64,000 nt of DNA from Victivallis sp. Marseille-Q1083 (GCF_903645315.1 NZ_CAHJXL010000001.1:3755339-3819338), one strand, 5' to 3'. Shown: positions 9,459 to 19,539, counted from the first letter of the stretch. Program-made: numbers and translations. Notes: generated from the sequence alone by a model not told the origin.

Positions 9459-11798
9459 TTAGTGTCCGCCGCCGGCGTGACAGGCAGTCAACAGCCGGGC
9501 GATGGCCTCGCGGGCGGCTTGCAGCTCCTGCGGATCGACGGTGTGTTCATCGAGCGACCGGGCCAGCGTTTCCGGCACCTTCAGCAGCGCCTCGGCGTTC
9601 TCCAGCCAGGCGGCATCCGGAGCGGGTGCTCCCTGTTTCACGGCGTCGACCGCCTCGGCCAGCAACCGGAAATACCAGTAGTCCTCAATTCCATCGCGGA
9701 TCAGTTTCAGGCGCAGCGAAGGCACCGGTCCGGCGGCGGCGGTGTACATCAGGTTGCCGTCGCCGTTGGTGTTGAAGTAGGTTGCCGGCGCCCAGTTGGT
9801 CAACGGCGCGCCGTCGAGGAAGGCCTCTTTGCTCCACAGCAGATAATAGTAGAGGAAGCCGTCGGTTTGATATTTCCAGGCCTGCACGCCCATCAGCAGC
9901 CGTTGCGCCAGCCCCGGATTTTCGATGAAGAAGTTGTACGGCTTGTACGGGGAGGCGTAGATGTACCACCAGACCTGCTTGCCGCGGGCCCGGGCGGCGG
10001 CGATTTCGGTCGGATGCGCTTCATAAGCCGGCACATCCGGGACCCAGATGTCGATGCAGTCGTCCAGGTTGCTGTCAAGTCCGAACGAGTAATCGCGCGC
10101 CGTCGTCATCTGCGGGATATTGGGATAAGTCCGCTTGATTTCCGACAAGATTTCCCGGGCGGCCGCATAGAACTCTTCGGAAATTTCATCGAAGGAGTAA
10201 ATATAACCGCGGTCGAGCACGCCGGCCGCTTCGTATTGCGGGACGAAGGTCTTCAGTTGTTCGTCCATGATCCGGTTGCGGGCCCAGGCCGGATAGTGGT
10301 TCAGATCGGCGTCGTTGCGCCACGGCTGGACGTAGGTCAGGTTGAAGCGGCCGGCGCCGTGGTCGAGCCGGAATTTGACATCCTCCGCCGGACGGGGACC
10401 TTCATAGATCGTATCCGGATTGACCCGGTGGGTCAACGCCAGTAACTGGCATTGCCGCCGGTAAGCGTCCCGCGCCGCCGGATCGGCGAAATTGTTCTCG
10501 ACCGGTCCCATCGACAGTTGAGTCGCAATCGGATAGGGCGACCCGGGCGGCAGGGTGAAATCATACACTTCCACGGTCAACGCCAATTCCCGTTCCGGCA
10601 TGCCTTCCGCCGACAGTTGCAGTTTGCCCCGGTAAAGGCCGGCCGGCTGATCGGCCGGAATCGTGACGTCGACATAGAAGCTCTGGAACTTGAACGGTTC
10701 CAGATCCAGTTCGGCCACCTGTTCCAGCAGCGGATCCGGCCACCAGCCCGTCCGGCTGACTTCATAGGGCGGCAATGCGCAGTTGACATAGCCGATCGGC
10801 GCGATCGCAACGGCGGCGGCCGGCAATTCCGTGCCGTCCGATGTCTTCAGGGGGCCGGCCGTTCGGATTGAGACGCGGTGCAGTGCCTGCCTCGGCAATA
10901 ATATTACCTGCAAGCCTTCCGCCTCGCCGCGGGCGGCGGAAATTCGGCCGGCTTCCGTCAGCGTTCCGTGGAAGGTCGGGCCGTCGCGGTGGACTTTTTC
11001 CGTCGCGTCGGCGAACGAAGCGACGCAGATTTCTTCCGGCTGGCGGTCGTGAAAGGCGTCGAGGGCGCGTTGATCATTCAGGGTCTGCACCAATTCGCGC
11101 GCCTCTTCCAGTCGGTCGAAACTGCCGGCCGGCGGAGAGAGCCGTTCGGTTGCCGGCAATTGATTCAATGCAGCCAGGCGTTGCTGAGCCGCCTGATAAT
11201 TCTGTTCCATCGCTTTCTGCAGGAGAGCCGGCCGGTCGTCCCGGTCGGTCGGCGCCGCGGCCGCCAGCCGGCCGGTCAAATCCGCCAGCGGGGCGCTGAG
11301 CCGGTCGGCGGTCTCCAGTTTCACCGGGCCGACCCAGACGGTGATGTCTTCGGACGGTTCGCAGCTGAAGATATGAATTTCATTGACATGGCGCAGGTTC
11401 TTGCGGCGCAGAAATTCACTGTCCAGCACCACCTCCTGGTAGCCGGGCTGCAGCGAAACGTCGTATTGTCCCCAGAATTCGCCATCCCGCAACTGCAGGT
11501 AAATCGGATTGGCCTTTTCGGCGTAAAACCGGAAGATGACGCGTTCCACATTGCGCCAGTCGTCGTGCCGGTTGCCGGTAAAGACGATTGCCGGCCAGCG
11601 TTCGCCGGAGCCGTAACGTTCGAACACCAGCTTGCCGCAGCAGCCACCTTGGCCGTCCGGCCAATCCGACACCGTCCAGCGGGTGTTGTCGCGCACCGTC
11701 CAGGCGTTGAAGTCATCCTGGTTGATCAAAATTTCGGCGTTGGCCGTCCCGGTCCAGCCCAACAGCCAGATGCCGAGAAAAAAACTTAGCAGCTTCAA
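9459..11798 (-). CDS. Secreted DUF4091-domain (GH123-like) glycosidase candidate
   Basis: A 779-residue exported protein with a signal peptide at residues 1-20 (cleavage after TANA). Residues 25-170 form a beta-rich galactose-binding-like module. The C-terminal 450 residues match the DUF4091 pattern: a central YIYSFDEISEEFY with adjacent D-E acids, typical of the substrate-assisted GH123 type, and near the end DGNLMY followed by SLRLKLIRDGIEDYWYFRLL, the most conserved DUF4091 stretch. Enzymes of this kind cleave N-acetylgalactosamine-containing glycans, but most homologues are uncharacterised. It starts 2 nt after the upstream stop, as last gene of the 15453-9459 operon. Confidence 0.8.
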   Translation of the reverse strand: MKLLSFFLGIWLLGWTGTANAEILINQDDFNAWTVRDNTRWTVSDWPDGQGGCCGKLVFERYGSGERWPAIVFTGNRHDDWRNVERVIFRFYAEKANPIYLQLRDGEFWGQYDVSLQPGYQEVVLDSEFLRRKNLRHVNEIHIFSCEPSEDITVWVGPVKLETADRLSAPLADLTGRLAAAAPTDRDDRPALLQKAMEQNYQAAQQRLAALNQLPATERLSPPAGSFDRLEEARELVQTLNDQRALDAFHDRQPEEICVASFADATEKVHRDGPTFHGTLTEAGRISAARGEAEGLQVILLPRQALHRVSIRTAGPLKTSDGTELPAAAVAIAPIGYVNCALPPYEVSRTGWWPDPLLEQVAELDLEPFKFQSFYVDVTIPADQPAGLYRGKLQLSAEGMPERELALTVEVYDFTLPPGSPYPIATQLSMGPVENNFADPAARDAYRRQCQLLALTHRVNPDTIYEGPRPAEDVKFRLDHGAGRFNLTYVQPWRNDADLNHYPAWARNRIMDEQLKTFVPQYEAAGVLDRGYIYSFDEISEEFYAAAREILSEIKRTYPNIPQMTTARDYSFGLDSNLDDCIDIWVPDVPAYEAHPTEIAAARARGKQVWWYIYASPYKPYNFFIENPGLAQRLLMGVQAWKYQTDGFLYYYLLWSKEAFLDGAPLTNWAPATYFNTNGDGNLMYTAAAGPVPSLRLKLIRDGIEDYWYFRLLAEAVDAVKQGAPAPDAAWLENAEALLKVPETLARSLDEHTVDPQELQAAREAIARLLTACHAGGGH

Positions 11799-11800
11799 GG

Positions 11801-13498
11801 TCAGTTCCTTCCGTTGTTGAATTCCAGTTGTGCCGCCGCCCGGTTCCAGCCGCTGTCGACCGCCTGGCAGGTGACGATATGCCGTCCCGGCGCCAGGGCG
11901 CGGTTGTCGATGACGAATTGCGGTTTGACATCCTGCTGAATCAGATCACCGTCGATGAACCAGTCATACCGCTGAATCGAGCGGCCGTCCCGCGCTTTGG
12001 CTTCGGCGCGGAATTCGGTTTTCATCGCCTGTTCCGTGGCGCCGTAGGCCGGTTGAGTGATGATGACCTCCGGCGCCGGCGCGACGAAATAACGCCGGGC
12101 GATCGCTTCAGCTTCGGCCATGAATTCCGGGCTGCTGCCGCCGTAGAAAGCCAGCCCCGGCATCTCCGGCGCCGCCTGCCGGAACATTTTGATCAGTTCT
12201 TCGACTTCGGCGGCGGTCAGAATCTTTTCCGGATGGAAATCCGCCGTTTTTTCGAACATGCCGATCAGCGGGATCGTCCGCTCGATGACGCCGAGCCGGC
12301 GGGCATATTCGACCCGCCGCAGCATATCCGGCGGCTCGACGCCCCAGTTGATGTTGTATATATTCTTCAAATGGGACTGGCATTCGACGATCAGCAAATC
12401 CGGTTGGCCGGCTTCGATCAGCGGTTCGATCGAATCTTCGCCGCGCCAATAGACGGCGATAAATTGTTCCGGCCTGGCTTGCTTGGCGGCCAGGATGCCG
12501 GCGACGGAGTGGTCGATCTTGGCGTTGTTTTTGACGACATTCGGGTCTTCCTGCGCATTTATTTCTGCTCCGAGGCGGGTTTTGCCCTGCCACTCGTCAA
12601 CCTGCAATCCCATCGCATCGCGGTAATCAAGGTAACACTTGATAAATTCGGCTTCGGTTTCGATATACGGGTTGTTCGGGCCGTATATCCACGACAGGGT
12701 CAGGTAGCCGGCCGACGGATTGACGCCGCTGACATCGCCGGAATTGATCAGCGAGTCGCGGTGTTGCTGCGGAATGCCGTTGAAAATATGGAAAATATAA
12801 GGGACGGACACCGGCGGCAGCAAAGCGGACGGATAGTGCCGGATGGCCGGCTGCAGCGGCTGTGCCGGCGTCGGCGGCTGGCCGTTCAGTTCGATGGTCA
12901 AGGTCGGTTCTCCCAGCGTTATGGCGTAATCGCCTTCCGACGGCGTGCCGTGAACGATGCCGCCGACCCGCAGGAGCAGGCCGTAATTGGGCCGGTCCAT
13001 ATAAAGCCAGCGCCGCACCTCGTCGGTGATATCGATGTTGTAAGTTTCCGCCTCCGGGTCGATGGTCCAGGCGGTGCCGCCGGCCCAGTCGAGGCTGTTG
13101 TCGATGTTGTAATATTTGTTGCGGTCGAGCGGCCAGCTTGTCCGGCCGTCGCTGAATTGCCAGTCGGCCCGTTCGTTCCAGGCCTGGCGGAGCGCGGCAA
13201 GTTCCAGCGGGGGCAGCGGACCCTTGCCGCCCTTGATCCGCAGGGAGCCGGACAGCGTCGCCCGACCGACATCACCGGCCGCCGCCGCATCCAGGCCGGA
13301 CAGGTCGAATCGGATCAGTCCGCGGCTGGCCCGGTCATTGGCCAGCTTGACAATTTCCAGCCGGTTGGCGGCAAACGGCGCTTGCGACGAAACGGTTCCA
13401 TACAATTCCGGCTGCAGCGCGGTCCGGACGGCGTCGCCGGCCCGGCAGAGGCCGGTCATGCCCAGTAGACAGCTCAATACAATCGCTTTGCCCGTCAT
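11801..13498 (-). CDS. Secreted DNRLRE-like beta-domain protein with a putative hydrolase-like centre
   Basis: About 565 residues. The ATG at 13498 is preferred over the one two codons upstream because the AAAGG site would otherwise touch the start codon. It has a signal peptide (IVLSCLLGMTGLCRA). Residues 25-200 look like a DNRLRE-type jelly-roll: repeated RGLIRFDLSGL, WNERADWQFSDG, and ...NYGLLLRV before a closing strand. The central part (IFHIFNGIPQQ ... FIAVYWRGEDS ... GLAFYGGSSPEF) resembles a TIM-barrel-like region of unknown family, and the last 90 residues resemble an Ig-like fold. It sits between the pseudopilin and the DUF4091 gene, so it probably acts on the same glycan. Confidence 0.6.
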   Translation of the reverse strand: MTGKAIVLSCLLGMTGLCRAGDAVRTALQPELYGTVSSQAPFAANRLEIVKLANDRASRGLIRFDLSGLDAAAAGDVGRATLSGSLRIKGGKGPLPPLELAALRQAWNERADWQFSDGRTSWPLDRNKYYNIDNSLDWAGGTAWTIDPEAETYNIDITDEVRRWLYMDRPNYGLLLRVGGIVHGTPSEGDYAITLGEPTLTIELNGQPPTPAQPLQPAIRHYPSALLPPVSVPYIFHIFNGIPQQHRDSLINSGDVSGVNPSAGYLTLSWIYGPNNPYIETEAEFIKCYLDYRDAMGLQVDEWQGKTRLGAEINAQEDPNVVKNNAKIDHSVAGILAAKQARPEQFIAVYWRGEDSIEPLIEAGQPDLLIVECQSHLKNIYNINWGVEPPDMLRRVEYARRLGVIERTIPLIGMFEKTADFHPEKILTAAEVEELIKMFRQAAPEMPGLAFYGGSSPEFMAEAEAIARRYFVAPAPEVIITQPAYGATEQAMKTEFRAEAKARDGRSIQRYDWFIDGDLIQQDVKPQFVIDNRALAPGRHIVTCQAVDSGWNRAAAQLEFNNGRN

Positions 13499-13600
13499 AA
13501 TCATCCTTTCTGTAAAGCGGCGTGGGGATCATACCCGGCGGAGTACTCAAAACCATCCGGAAGAGTCGTATTTCCGGATGGCTGGTTCAGGTTCGGCCGA

Positions 13601-14293
13601 TCAGTTGCTGGTGGTTTCCTTGTTGTAGCACCACATCGAATAATCGCCGCCGTAATAGCTCAACACATAGTGCATCCGCAGTTCTTTGTAAAAATCGACG
13701 TGGCCGTCGGCGAAACCGATGTTGGTGCCGCCATGCCGCGCCGAAGCGCCCTGACCGCCGACATCCATCTGGTCCCAGGTGTACATGACCAATGTCCAGT
13801 AGCTGGATTTGTTGACCGTTCCGTCGACGAAAACGCCTTTGGTGCTCGGACTGATGATCGACGACATCTTGTAACCGGCGTTGCCGCCACTGATATCATT
13901 CTCCGTCATATGGTTCTTGGCGTAGGAAAAGGCCGGCCGGGTGCTTTCCACCGGACAGTGGAAGATCTGGTTGTCTTCCCAGGCCATGTTGTCACCCGCT
14001 TTGCCGCTGTTCGGGTCGACCGAACCGGTATACGGCCACAGTTGCGCGGTCCACCAGTCTTCGGCCACGCCATAAGCGCCGTCGCGCCACCGCCAGGTCA
14101 ATACCATGTAGTCGTCATAGTCGTTGGAATACATGATGTTGGCCAGGCCGATCTGTTTGAGGTTGCTGATGCATTTGACCTGCTGCGCCTTGGCCTTGGC
14201 CTTGCCCAGAGCCGGCAGCAACATGCTGGCCAGGATTGCAATGATTGCAATCACGACCAACAGTTCGATCAGTGTGAATTTCTTGTTCGTCAT
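13601..14293 (-). CDS. Pseudopilin-like protein (prepilin N-terminal methylation motif)
   Basis: A 230-residue protein beginning [14 protein letters not shown], with a strong AAGGAG site 7 nt upstream. The prepilin leader and single hydrophobic helix are followed by SNLKQIGLA and a C-terminal [17 protein letters not shown], the H-x8-DG signature of these short pseudopilins. Its ATG overlaps the TGA of the upstream regulator (ATGA at 14290-14293), so translation of the two is probably coupled. Exported and membrane-anchored by family analogy; precise role unknown. Confidence 0.85.
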   Translation of the reverse strand: MTNKKFTLIELLVVIAIIAILASMLLPALGKAKAKAQQVKCISNLKQIGLANIMYSNDYDDYMVLTWRWRDGAYGVAEDWWTAQLWPYTGSVDPNSGKAGDNMAWEDNQIFHCPVESTRPAFSYAKNHMTENDISGGNAGYKMSSIISPSTKGVFVDGTVNKSSYWTLVMYTWDQMDVGGQGASARHGGTNIGFADGHVDFYKELRMHYVLSYYGGDYSMWCYNKETTSN

Positions 14294-15453
14294 CTTTCTA
14301 CTCCTTGGATTTGTGGTTGGTTCAGTGATATTGGGGATAGAATGTCGTTTCTGGTATAAATCGGCTCCAGCTTCAGCGGCCGGCATGACGAAATGGTTTC
14401 CCGTTCGTGAATCCGCAGATCGATATAGTTGATCAGGCAGAAATCCTGGCTGCTCGATTTCTGCAGCAGAAACTGCCAGCTCATTTCCGAAATGGCCTGA
14501 ACGTTGTTGTCAACGAAGGTCGGCTGCGGATAGAGATTCTCGGTGCCGATTTCCTCCGAAGCGATCACCGAGACGTCCTCGCCGATTCCGATGCCTTCCT
14601 TCATGCAGTAACGGTACAGCAGCGGCAGGCAAAGCGAGTGGACGATGATCGCCGTCGGCGCGTGCCCGCTGTGAAACAAGCCGTCCAAGCGCCGGAACAA
14701 CACCTCTTCCTCACAGGAATAATGAACCGCCCATTCCGGATAAACCGGCAGCGCCTGTTCGGCCATCGTCCGGTAGTAGCTTTCACGCCACAGCAGCGCG
14801 ATCTGCCACGGGAACCCCAGATCCACCGCATGAATGTAGGCAATGCGCCGATGACCGCGTTCGAACAGGTATTTTAGCTGCAGTTCAATCAGGTTCGGCG
14901 GGTCGATGACCGCCGGCCCCTGCGACGGCCGGTAGCGCGGCAGGACGACGACATTGTGAACGTTGCGGCTGTTGAACTCCTTGACGATTTCGTCGTTGGC
15001 CGGCAGCAACAGAAAAGCCTGGCGGATCTTTTTTTCTTCGATCAATTGGACGTACGCCGAAATTGTCGCGTAATAATTGACGTGGTGGAGGCGCATCGCG
15101 TAATTGTATTCGGTCCCCTGGGCGATCAGATGATTGACCAGCAAGGAGGCAAACGAGCGGGGATCGCGCAGATAATTGATCTCGCTGCAGGCGACGATGT
15201 CGACAATCCGATCCTGTTCCGGCAGTTCCGCTTCCAGATCGAGGGTGGTCCGGTAGATGCCGGAACGTTTGCGCGTTTCCAGCAACTGGCGGGCCACCAG
15301 GTCGCCGATGGCGTTTTCGATGACACACCGGCCGAGTCCGCTCTCTTCGACCATGGTCCGGATCGGCGGCAGGGCTTCTCCATGATTCAATGAATGGAAA
15401 AGGCCTTGAACGTACTGTTCCGCTTTCAATCGTTTTTTTTCCCGCAAACCCAT
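14290..15453 (-). CDS. GntR-like winged-helix regulator with LacI/PBP1-type sensor domain (copy 1)
   Basis: About 387 residues from MGLREKKR, the start shared with its paralogue at 17682. A start four codons upstream is possible. Residues 8-75 are a GntR-type winged helix ([14 protein letters not shown], then a RKRSGIYR wing). The rest resembles the periplasmic-binding-protein-like sensor of LacI/GntR-hybrid regulators: [35 protein letters not shown], and [21 protein letters not shown]. Probably a sugar-responsive transcription factor controlling the operon it heads, including its own gene. Very similar along its whole length to the regulator at 16546-17682, which indicates a local duplication. 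Confidence 0.8.
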   Translation of the reverse strand: MGLREKKRLKAEQYVQGLFHSLNHGEALPPIRTMVEESGLGRCVIENAIGDLVARQLLETRKRSGIYRTTLDLEAELPEQDRIVDIVACSEINYLRDPRSFASLLVNHLIAQGTEYNYAMRLHHVNYYATISAYVQLIEEKKIRQAFLLLPANDEIVKEFNSRNVHNVVVLPRYRPSQGPAVIDPPNLIELQLKYLFERGHRRIAYIHAVDLGFPWQIALLWRESYYRTMAEQALPVYPEWAVHYSCEEEVLFRRLDGLFHSGHAPTAIIVHSLCLPLLYRYCMKEGIGIGEDVSVIASEEIGTENLYPQPTFVDNNVQAISEMSWQFLLQKSSSQDFCLINYIDLRIHERETISSCRPLKLEPIYTRNDILSPISLNQPQIQGVER

Positions 15454-15517
15454 TTTTTCATCCATTTTAAACCGGATGATGTCACATCCGATCGTTCCAT
15501 TTTTATTCTGTACAAGT

Positions 15518-15546
15518 ATTATAGCAAAAAAAATCACAAAATGCAA
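15518..15546 (-). promoter_or_regulatory. Promoter of regulator copy 1
   Basis: Minus-strand TTGCAT, 17-nt T-rich spacer, TATAAT preceded by TGC. The upstream block (TTGTGTAAAA ... TTTGCACAGCTATTGC) is conserved in front of regulator copy 2, so it probably contains the regulator's own binding site. It lies in the 15454-15708 gap; nothing else is seen there. Confidence 0.75.
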
Positions 15547-15708
15547 TAGCTGTGCAAATTATTTTTCAAATTTTTTACACAAGATTTTTCTTGGTCAATT
15601 TTCACTTTGAGCTTAATCTGTCGAAATGCTCACCTTTTATTGGACAATCATCAATCGAAATTGTGCTTTAATCGATTGAAATAAAAGAAAACTGGCACAA
15701 AAAAGAAT

Positions 15709-15749
15709 AAAAAAAATCCGGATTTCCCCGCAGACGGGGAAGATCCGGA
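15709..15749 (-). terminator. Rho-independent terminator of the pseudopilin gene
   Basis: On the minus strand the arms TCCGGATCTTCCCCG and CGGGGAAATCCGGA enclose a 4-nt loop and are followed by a run of eight T. It lies about 32 nt after the pseudopilin stop and closes the 17682-15781 pair. Confidence 0.85.
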
Positions 15750-15780
15750 GGAAGCCGGGCCGTTTTCGGCGTCCGGTGGT

Positions 15781-16518
15781 TCAATTGCACCAGGGCGTGT
15801 AGTATTTCTTGTAGAAACCGAGGTTGTCTCCGACCAGTTCGTTGAGCACCGCGCTGCTGGCCGAGCCGTCGCCCAGGACGTAATTCATCCGGTTGTCGTG
15901 GCGGAAGCGGATGCGTCCGGTGGTGTTGCCGCTCGCGTCGATGTCGGTAATCCAATGCGAGTCGTCCAGGAAGGTATAAGTGCCGTCGCAGAACAGAATC
16001 GAACTTGACGCATACGGCGCGCCGGACAGCGCTGCGGCGCTTTGATAGGATTCTTCGTGGGCCGCGCAAGCCGCGCAGTGATGCCAGGTCCCCCAGACCC
16101 GCAGGGACTTCATGAACGAATGGTTGTAACCATAGCTGAAGCATGACTTCGAGTCCGGCCAACTGCCTTCGGTCCAATCATCCGGCGGGGTGTCCGAATA
16201 GAATTGCGCCTGGTTGAAATCCGAATTGCTCGGGCAGCGATAGACATCCGAACCGGACAGATACCCCGAACCGTTGAGCAGGCCGACGACGGCAGTCTGC
16301 TGCATATACTTGCTTTCCTTGTACAGTTCGACCGGATAGCTGTTGAAATCGTCGGAGTACATGATCGTCGCCAGGCCCAGCTGCTTCAGGTTGCCGAGAC
16401 ATTTGATGGCCTGCGCTTTCGCTTTCGCTTTGCTCAGTGCCGGCAGCAACATGCTGGCTAATATGGCTATGATAGCAATTACGACCAGCAATTCAATTAG
16501 TGTGAAACTCTTTTTCAT
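15781..16518 (-). CDS. Pseudopilin-like protein (prepilin N-terminal methylation motif)
   Basis: A 245-residue protein starting [13 protein letters not shown], with a near-perfect AAAGGAGG site. It has the prepilin leader, one hydrophobic helix and the [18 protein letters not shown] stretch typical of this family. The C-terminal motif is [16 protein letters not shown] (H-x9-DG). Four cysteines (FSYG- and HHCAACAAH regions) may form disulfides after export. It follows regulator copy 2 by 27 nt and ends at its own terminator, so unlike its two paralogues it has no glycosidase in the same transcript. Confidence 0.85.
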   Translation of the reverse strand: MKKSFTLIELLVVIAIIAILASMLLPALSKAKAKAQAIKCLGNLKQLGLATIMYSDDFNSYPVELYKESKYMQQTAVVGLLNGSGYLSGSDVYRCPSNSDFNQAQFYSDTPPDDWTEGSWPDSKSCFSYGYNHSFMKSLRVWGTWHHCAACAAHEESYQSAAALSGAPYASSSILFCDGTYTFLDDSHWITDIDASGNTTGRIRFRHDNRMNYVLGDGSASSAVLNELVGDNLGFYKKYYTPWCN

Positions 16519-16545
16519 CGTCTGCCTCCTTTGATGTTGGTTATG

Positions 16546-17682
16546 TCAGGTATTGATCGAATCTTTCAGCCAGGTTTCATCGTAACGGACTGCGGCGCAG
16601 TCGGACAGCCGCCGGACCGATTGCCCTTCGTGGATTTTCAGGTCGATGTAATTGATCAGACAGAAATCCTGTTTGCGGTGTTTCTGCAGCAGGAACTGCC
16701 AGCTCATTTCGGCGATGGCCTTCACGTCGTTGTCGGCGCAGGTCGGTTGCGGATAAAGATTTTCGGTGCCGATTTCCTCCGAAGCGATCACCGAGATGTC
16801 CTCGCCGATCCGCAGGCCGTGCTTCATGCAGTAGCGGTACAGCGCCGGCAGGCAGAACGAATGGGTGATGATCGCCGTCGGAACGTGACTGCTGTGAAAC
16901 AACGTGTCCAGCCGCCGGAACAGCACTTCGTCCTCCCAGGAGTAATGGACCGCCCATTCCGGATAAACCGGCAGCGCATGCTCGGCCATCGTCCGGTAGT
17001 AGCTCTCCCGCCACAGCAGCGCGATCAGGTAGGGAAAACCCAGATCCACCGCATGGATATAGGCGATCTGCCGGTGTCCCTGGGAGAAAAGGTAATCCAG
17101 CTGCAGTTCGATCAGATTCGGCGGATCGATGACCGCCGGTCCCTTCGACGGCCGGTAGCGGGGCAGCACGACGACGTTGTGGACATCGCAGCTGTTGAAT
17201 TCCTTGGCGATTTCCTCGTTGGACGGCAGCAGCAGAAAGGCCTGTTTCAACTGTTTTTCTTCGATCAATTGGGTGTAGGCGGAAATGGCCGCATAGTAAC
17301 TGACCCGGTGGAGCCGCATCGCGTAGTTGTATTCGGTTCCTTTGACGATCAAATGGTTGACCAGTTGCGAGGCGAACGATTTCGGGTCGCGCAGGTAATC
17401 GATTTCGCTGCAGGCGACGATGTCGACGATGCGTTCGGTCGCCGCCGGCTCCCGGTTCGTATCCAGGTCCAGCGTCGTCCGGTAGATGCCGGAACGTTCC
17501 CTGGTTTCCAGCAGATGACGGGCGACCAGGTTGCCGATCGCATTTTCAAGCAAACTGCGGCCGAGGCCGCTCTCTTCGACCATTGTCCGGATCGGCGGCA
17601 ACGCCTCACCGTGGTTCAGAGAACGGAACAGGCCCAGAACGTATTGTTCCGCCTTCCGTCGTTTTTCTTCCCGTAATCCCAT
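16546..17682 (-). CDS. GntR-like winged-helix regulator with LacI/PBP1-type sensor domain (copy 2)
   Basis: A 378-residue paralogue of the regulator at 14290-15453, starting MGLREEKRRKAEQY. The N-terminal GntR-type winged helix ([24 protein letters not shown]) and the sensor domain ([37 protein letters not shown]) are nearly the same as in copy 1, and differences concentrate in the wing-linker region (DTNREPAATERIVD). Sites in the sensor are largely kept, so both may sense related ligands. Its promoter and upstream block are conserved with copy 1, suggesting cross-regulation. It heads a two-gene transcript with the pseudopilin at 15781. Confidence 0.8.
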   Translation of the reverse strand: MGLREEKRRKAEQYVLGLFRSLNHGEALPPIRTMVEESGLGRSLLENAIGNLVARHLLETRERSGIYRTTLDLDTNREPAATERIVDIVACSEIDYLRDPKSFASQLVNHLIVKGTEYNYAMRLHRVSYYAAISAYTQLIEEKQLKQAFLLLPSNEEIAKEFNSCDVHNVVVLPRYRPSKGPAVIDPPNLIELQLDYLFSQGHRQIAYIHAVDLGFPYLIALLWRESYYRTMAEHALPVYPEWAVHYSWEDEVLFRRLDTLFHSSHVPTAIITHSFCLPALYRYCMKHGLRIGEDISVIASEEIGTENLYPQPTCADNDVKAIAEMSWQFLLQKHRKQDFCLINYIDLKIHEGQSVRRLSDCAAVRYDETWLKDSINT

Positions 17683-17738
17683 TGGAACAAACCTTTTATT
17701 TCATTGCTTCATTGATTTGTCATGGCTTTCTGGAATAT

Positions 17739-17767
17739 AGTATAGCAAAATTTTTCACAAAAAGCAA
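17739..17767 (-). promoter_or_regulatory. Promoter of regulator copy 2
   Basis: Minus-strand TTGCTT, 17-nt spacer, TATACT preceded by TGC. The flanking block TTTTTTACACAA / TGTGC...CACAAAA (plus strand) is shared with the copy 1 promoter. The remaining part of 17683-18000 shows no gene. Confidence 0.7.
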
Positions 17768-18000
17768 CAGTTGTGCGAATTATTTTGCATTTTTTTTACA
17801 CAAATAAAATATTTATCCGGAGCGCCATGTTCTGTTTTCGGTGGAATCGGCACAAACCGCTTGCGCCGAACAATCGGACAAATCACACACGGAACCGGAG
17901 TTAGGCGGGAAACTCTCACAGTATCCCGGCCGCCGAAATCATTTCCTGTTCCGGTCTCCCGGCCGGTCCGGCCGGGAAATCCGCGAGAAACACACGCCGC

Positions 18001-19539
18001 TCAGACGACGGTGAATTGTGCTTCCCCGGCCGGCACCGGCAACGTCCGCCCGGCGACGTTCAGCCTGTAAGGCCGATTGCTGCTGGTCCGGATGTGGCCG
18101 TCCTGATAGACCAGTTCGGTGACGGTGTCGCCGAACGAATAATTGGCGATGCCGAGCCGGCCGGCGATTCGGGGCGGCAGCGCCCAGTCGATTGTGTCGG
18201 TAAAGGCGTTGGCTTGGTAGATGCCGATGACGTTTTCGAGAAAGAGCGCGATCGGTCCCAATGCCGACCAGCCGCAGAAATCCGGCCGGACCAGCTCCGT
18301 GCCGTGCTGCGCCGGTTCCGGCAGATTCGGGTGGTAGCATTCCCAGACGGTATGCGGTTCATAGTCGCGGTAAGTGCGGTACATGTGGTCGAGAATCCGG
18401 CGGGCGGTGGCGTTGGCCAGGTCGAATTTGCCGTAATTTTCCAAACCTTTGATTCCCATGTAGGCGGTCGGCAGCCAGATCGAGCCGCGCCAGTAATCGC
18501 CGGTTTCGGCGTTGAAGTCGGCATCGTCGCGGGCGACGGTCACCCACGGCACCGGACCGCCGAGCTTGGCCGGGCCGGTCAGGTAACGGCACATCCGGTC
18601 GACCGCTTCCGGGGCCGGGATGCCGGACAGCAGCGGCCAGAACGACGCCGGCGTCAGGCATTTGATCTTTTCCTGCGTATCGCCATTGATATCGTAATAG
18701 ATGCCGTCGGCGTCGTCCCAGTAATGGCAATTGAGTTTGGCTTTGATCGCTTCGAATTTCCCCTGCCATTCGGCGGCCAGTTCCGGCCGGTCGATCAATT
18801 CGGCAATCCGGGCGATCCGGTGTGCGGCCAATCCCTGCTGGGCGATGGCGTCGACCCAGAGCATGCGCGGATGATTCGGCCGTTCCGTTTCGGCACGGCG
18901 ACCGGTCCGGCCGCGCGGCGTGTTGTCCATGCCGCTGCGGCCGCCTTCCCAGAAATAGCCGTTCTCCCGTTTGACCAGGCAGGTGCGGGCCCGGGTGAAC
19001 GGGGTTTGGACGCCCGGTTCGGTCAAACTGTCGAAAAAGGCGAAATGCTTCTGCAGATACTGTTTTTCGAGCAGCAATCGCTCCAGATGGGCACGGTCGC
19101 CGGTCATCAGCGCGTAACTGTATTCCGCCCAGGCGAACAACGGCGGGTTGTCGGAAATATGGATGCGGACCGGAACGGTTTCGCCGTCGTGACAACCGCT
19201 CCAGTCCGGTGGATTGCGGGTGACGATTTTCGGCAGCGGCACCCCATCGTACAGCGGCTGGTAGAAATTGTTCAACGTTTCGATGCCGGGAAAGACATTG
19301 GCGGCATATTTGCAGAAAAACATCATGAAGCAACTGTCCCAGATCCAGATGTCGCTGTCCAGAAAGGCTTCATCCATATAAGGCGTCTGCGGCATGCCGG
19401 GAATTGCCTTGACATGGTCGTGGGCGAGCTCCCAGGCGCGTTGGTAGAAATCCAGATAGGCCGGACATTCGTCGAAGATCGGCTGCGGCAGTTCGCGTCG
19501 CCAGCCGGTGTTGCGGATATCAAAATTTTTCGGTTTCAT
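18001..19539 (-). CDS. GH37/GH63-like (alpha/alpha)6-barrel glycosidase, cytoplasmic
   Basis: A 512-residue protein without signal peptide. It has the trehalase/GH63-type pattern: IWIWDSCFMMFFCKY near residue 65, a conserved NGYFWEGGRSGMDNTPR segment holding a likely acid catalyst, and DYWRGSIWLPTAYMGIKGL near residue 355, followed by HTVWECYHPN. Family members hydrolyse alpha-linked disaccharides or mannosylglycerate-type compounds inside the cell. It has its own promoter and is divergent from the LacI regulator at 19967, which probably controls it. Annotation as a family-level glycosidase is firm; trehalose as substrate is not supported specifically. Confidence 0.75.
   Translation of the reverse strand: MKPKNFDIRNTGWRRELPQPIFDECPAYLDFYQRAWELAHDHVKAIPGMPQTPYMDEAFLDSDIWIWDSCFMMFFCKYAANVFPGIETLNNFYQPLYDGVPLPKIVTRNPPDWSGCHDGETVPVRIHISDNPPLFAWAEYSYALMTGDRAHLERLLLEKQYLQKHFAFFDSLTEPGVQTPFTRARTCLVKRENGYFWEGGRSGMDNTPRGRTGRRAETERPNHPRMLWVDAIAQQGLAAHRIARIAELIDRPELAAEWQGKFEAIKAKLNCHYWDDADGIYYDINGDTQEKIKCLTPASFWPLLSGIPAPEAVDRMCRYLTGPAKLGGPVPWVTVARDDADFNAETGDYWRGSIWLPTAYMGIKGLENYGKFDLANATARRILDHMYRTYRDYEPHTVWECYHPNLPEPAQHGTELVRPDFCGWSALGPIALFLENVIGIYQANAFTDTIDWALPPRIAGRLGIANYSFGDTVTELVYQDGHIRTSSNRPYRLNVAGRTLPVPAGEAQFTVV

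Noticed and set aside
9439-9478. Inverted repeat GCCGGCGGAC/GTCCGCCGCCGGC near the end of the DUF4091 gene
   Set aside because: No T-run on either side and it overlaps the coding end; a terminator is possible but not supported.
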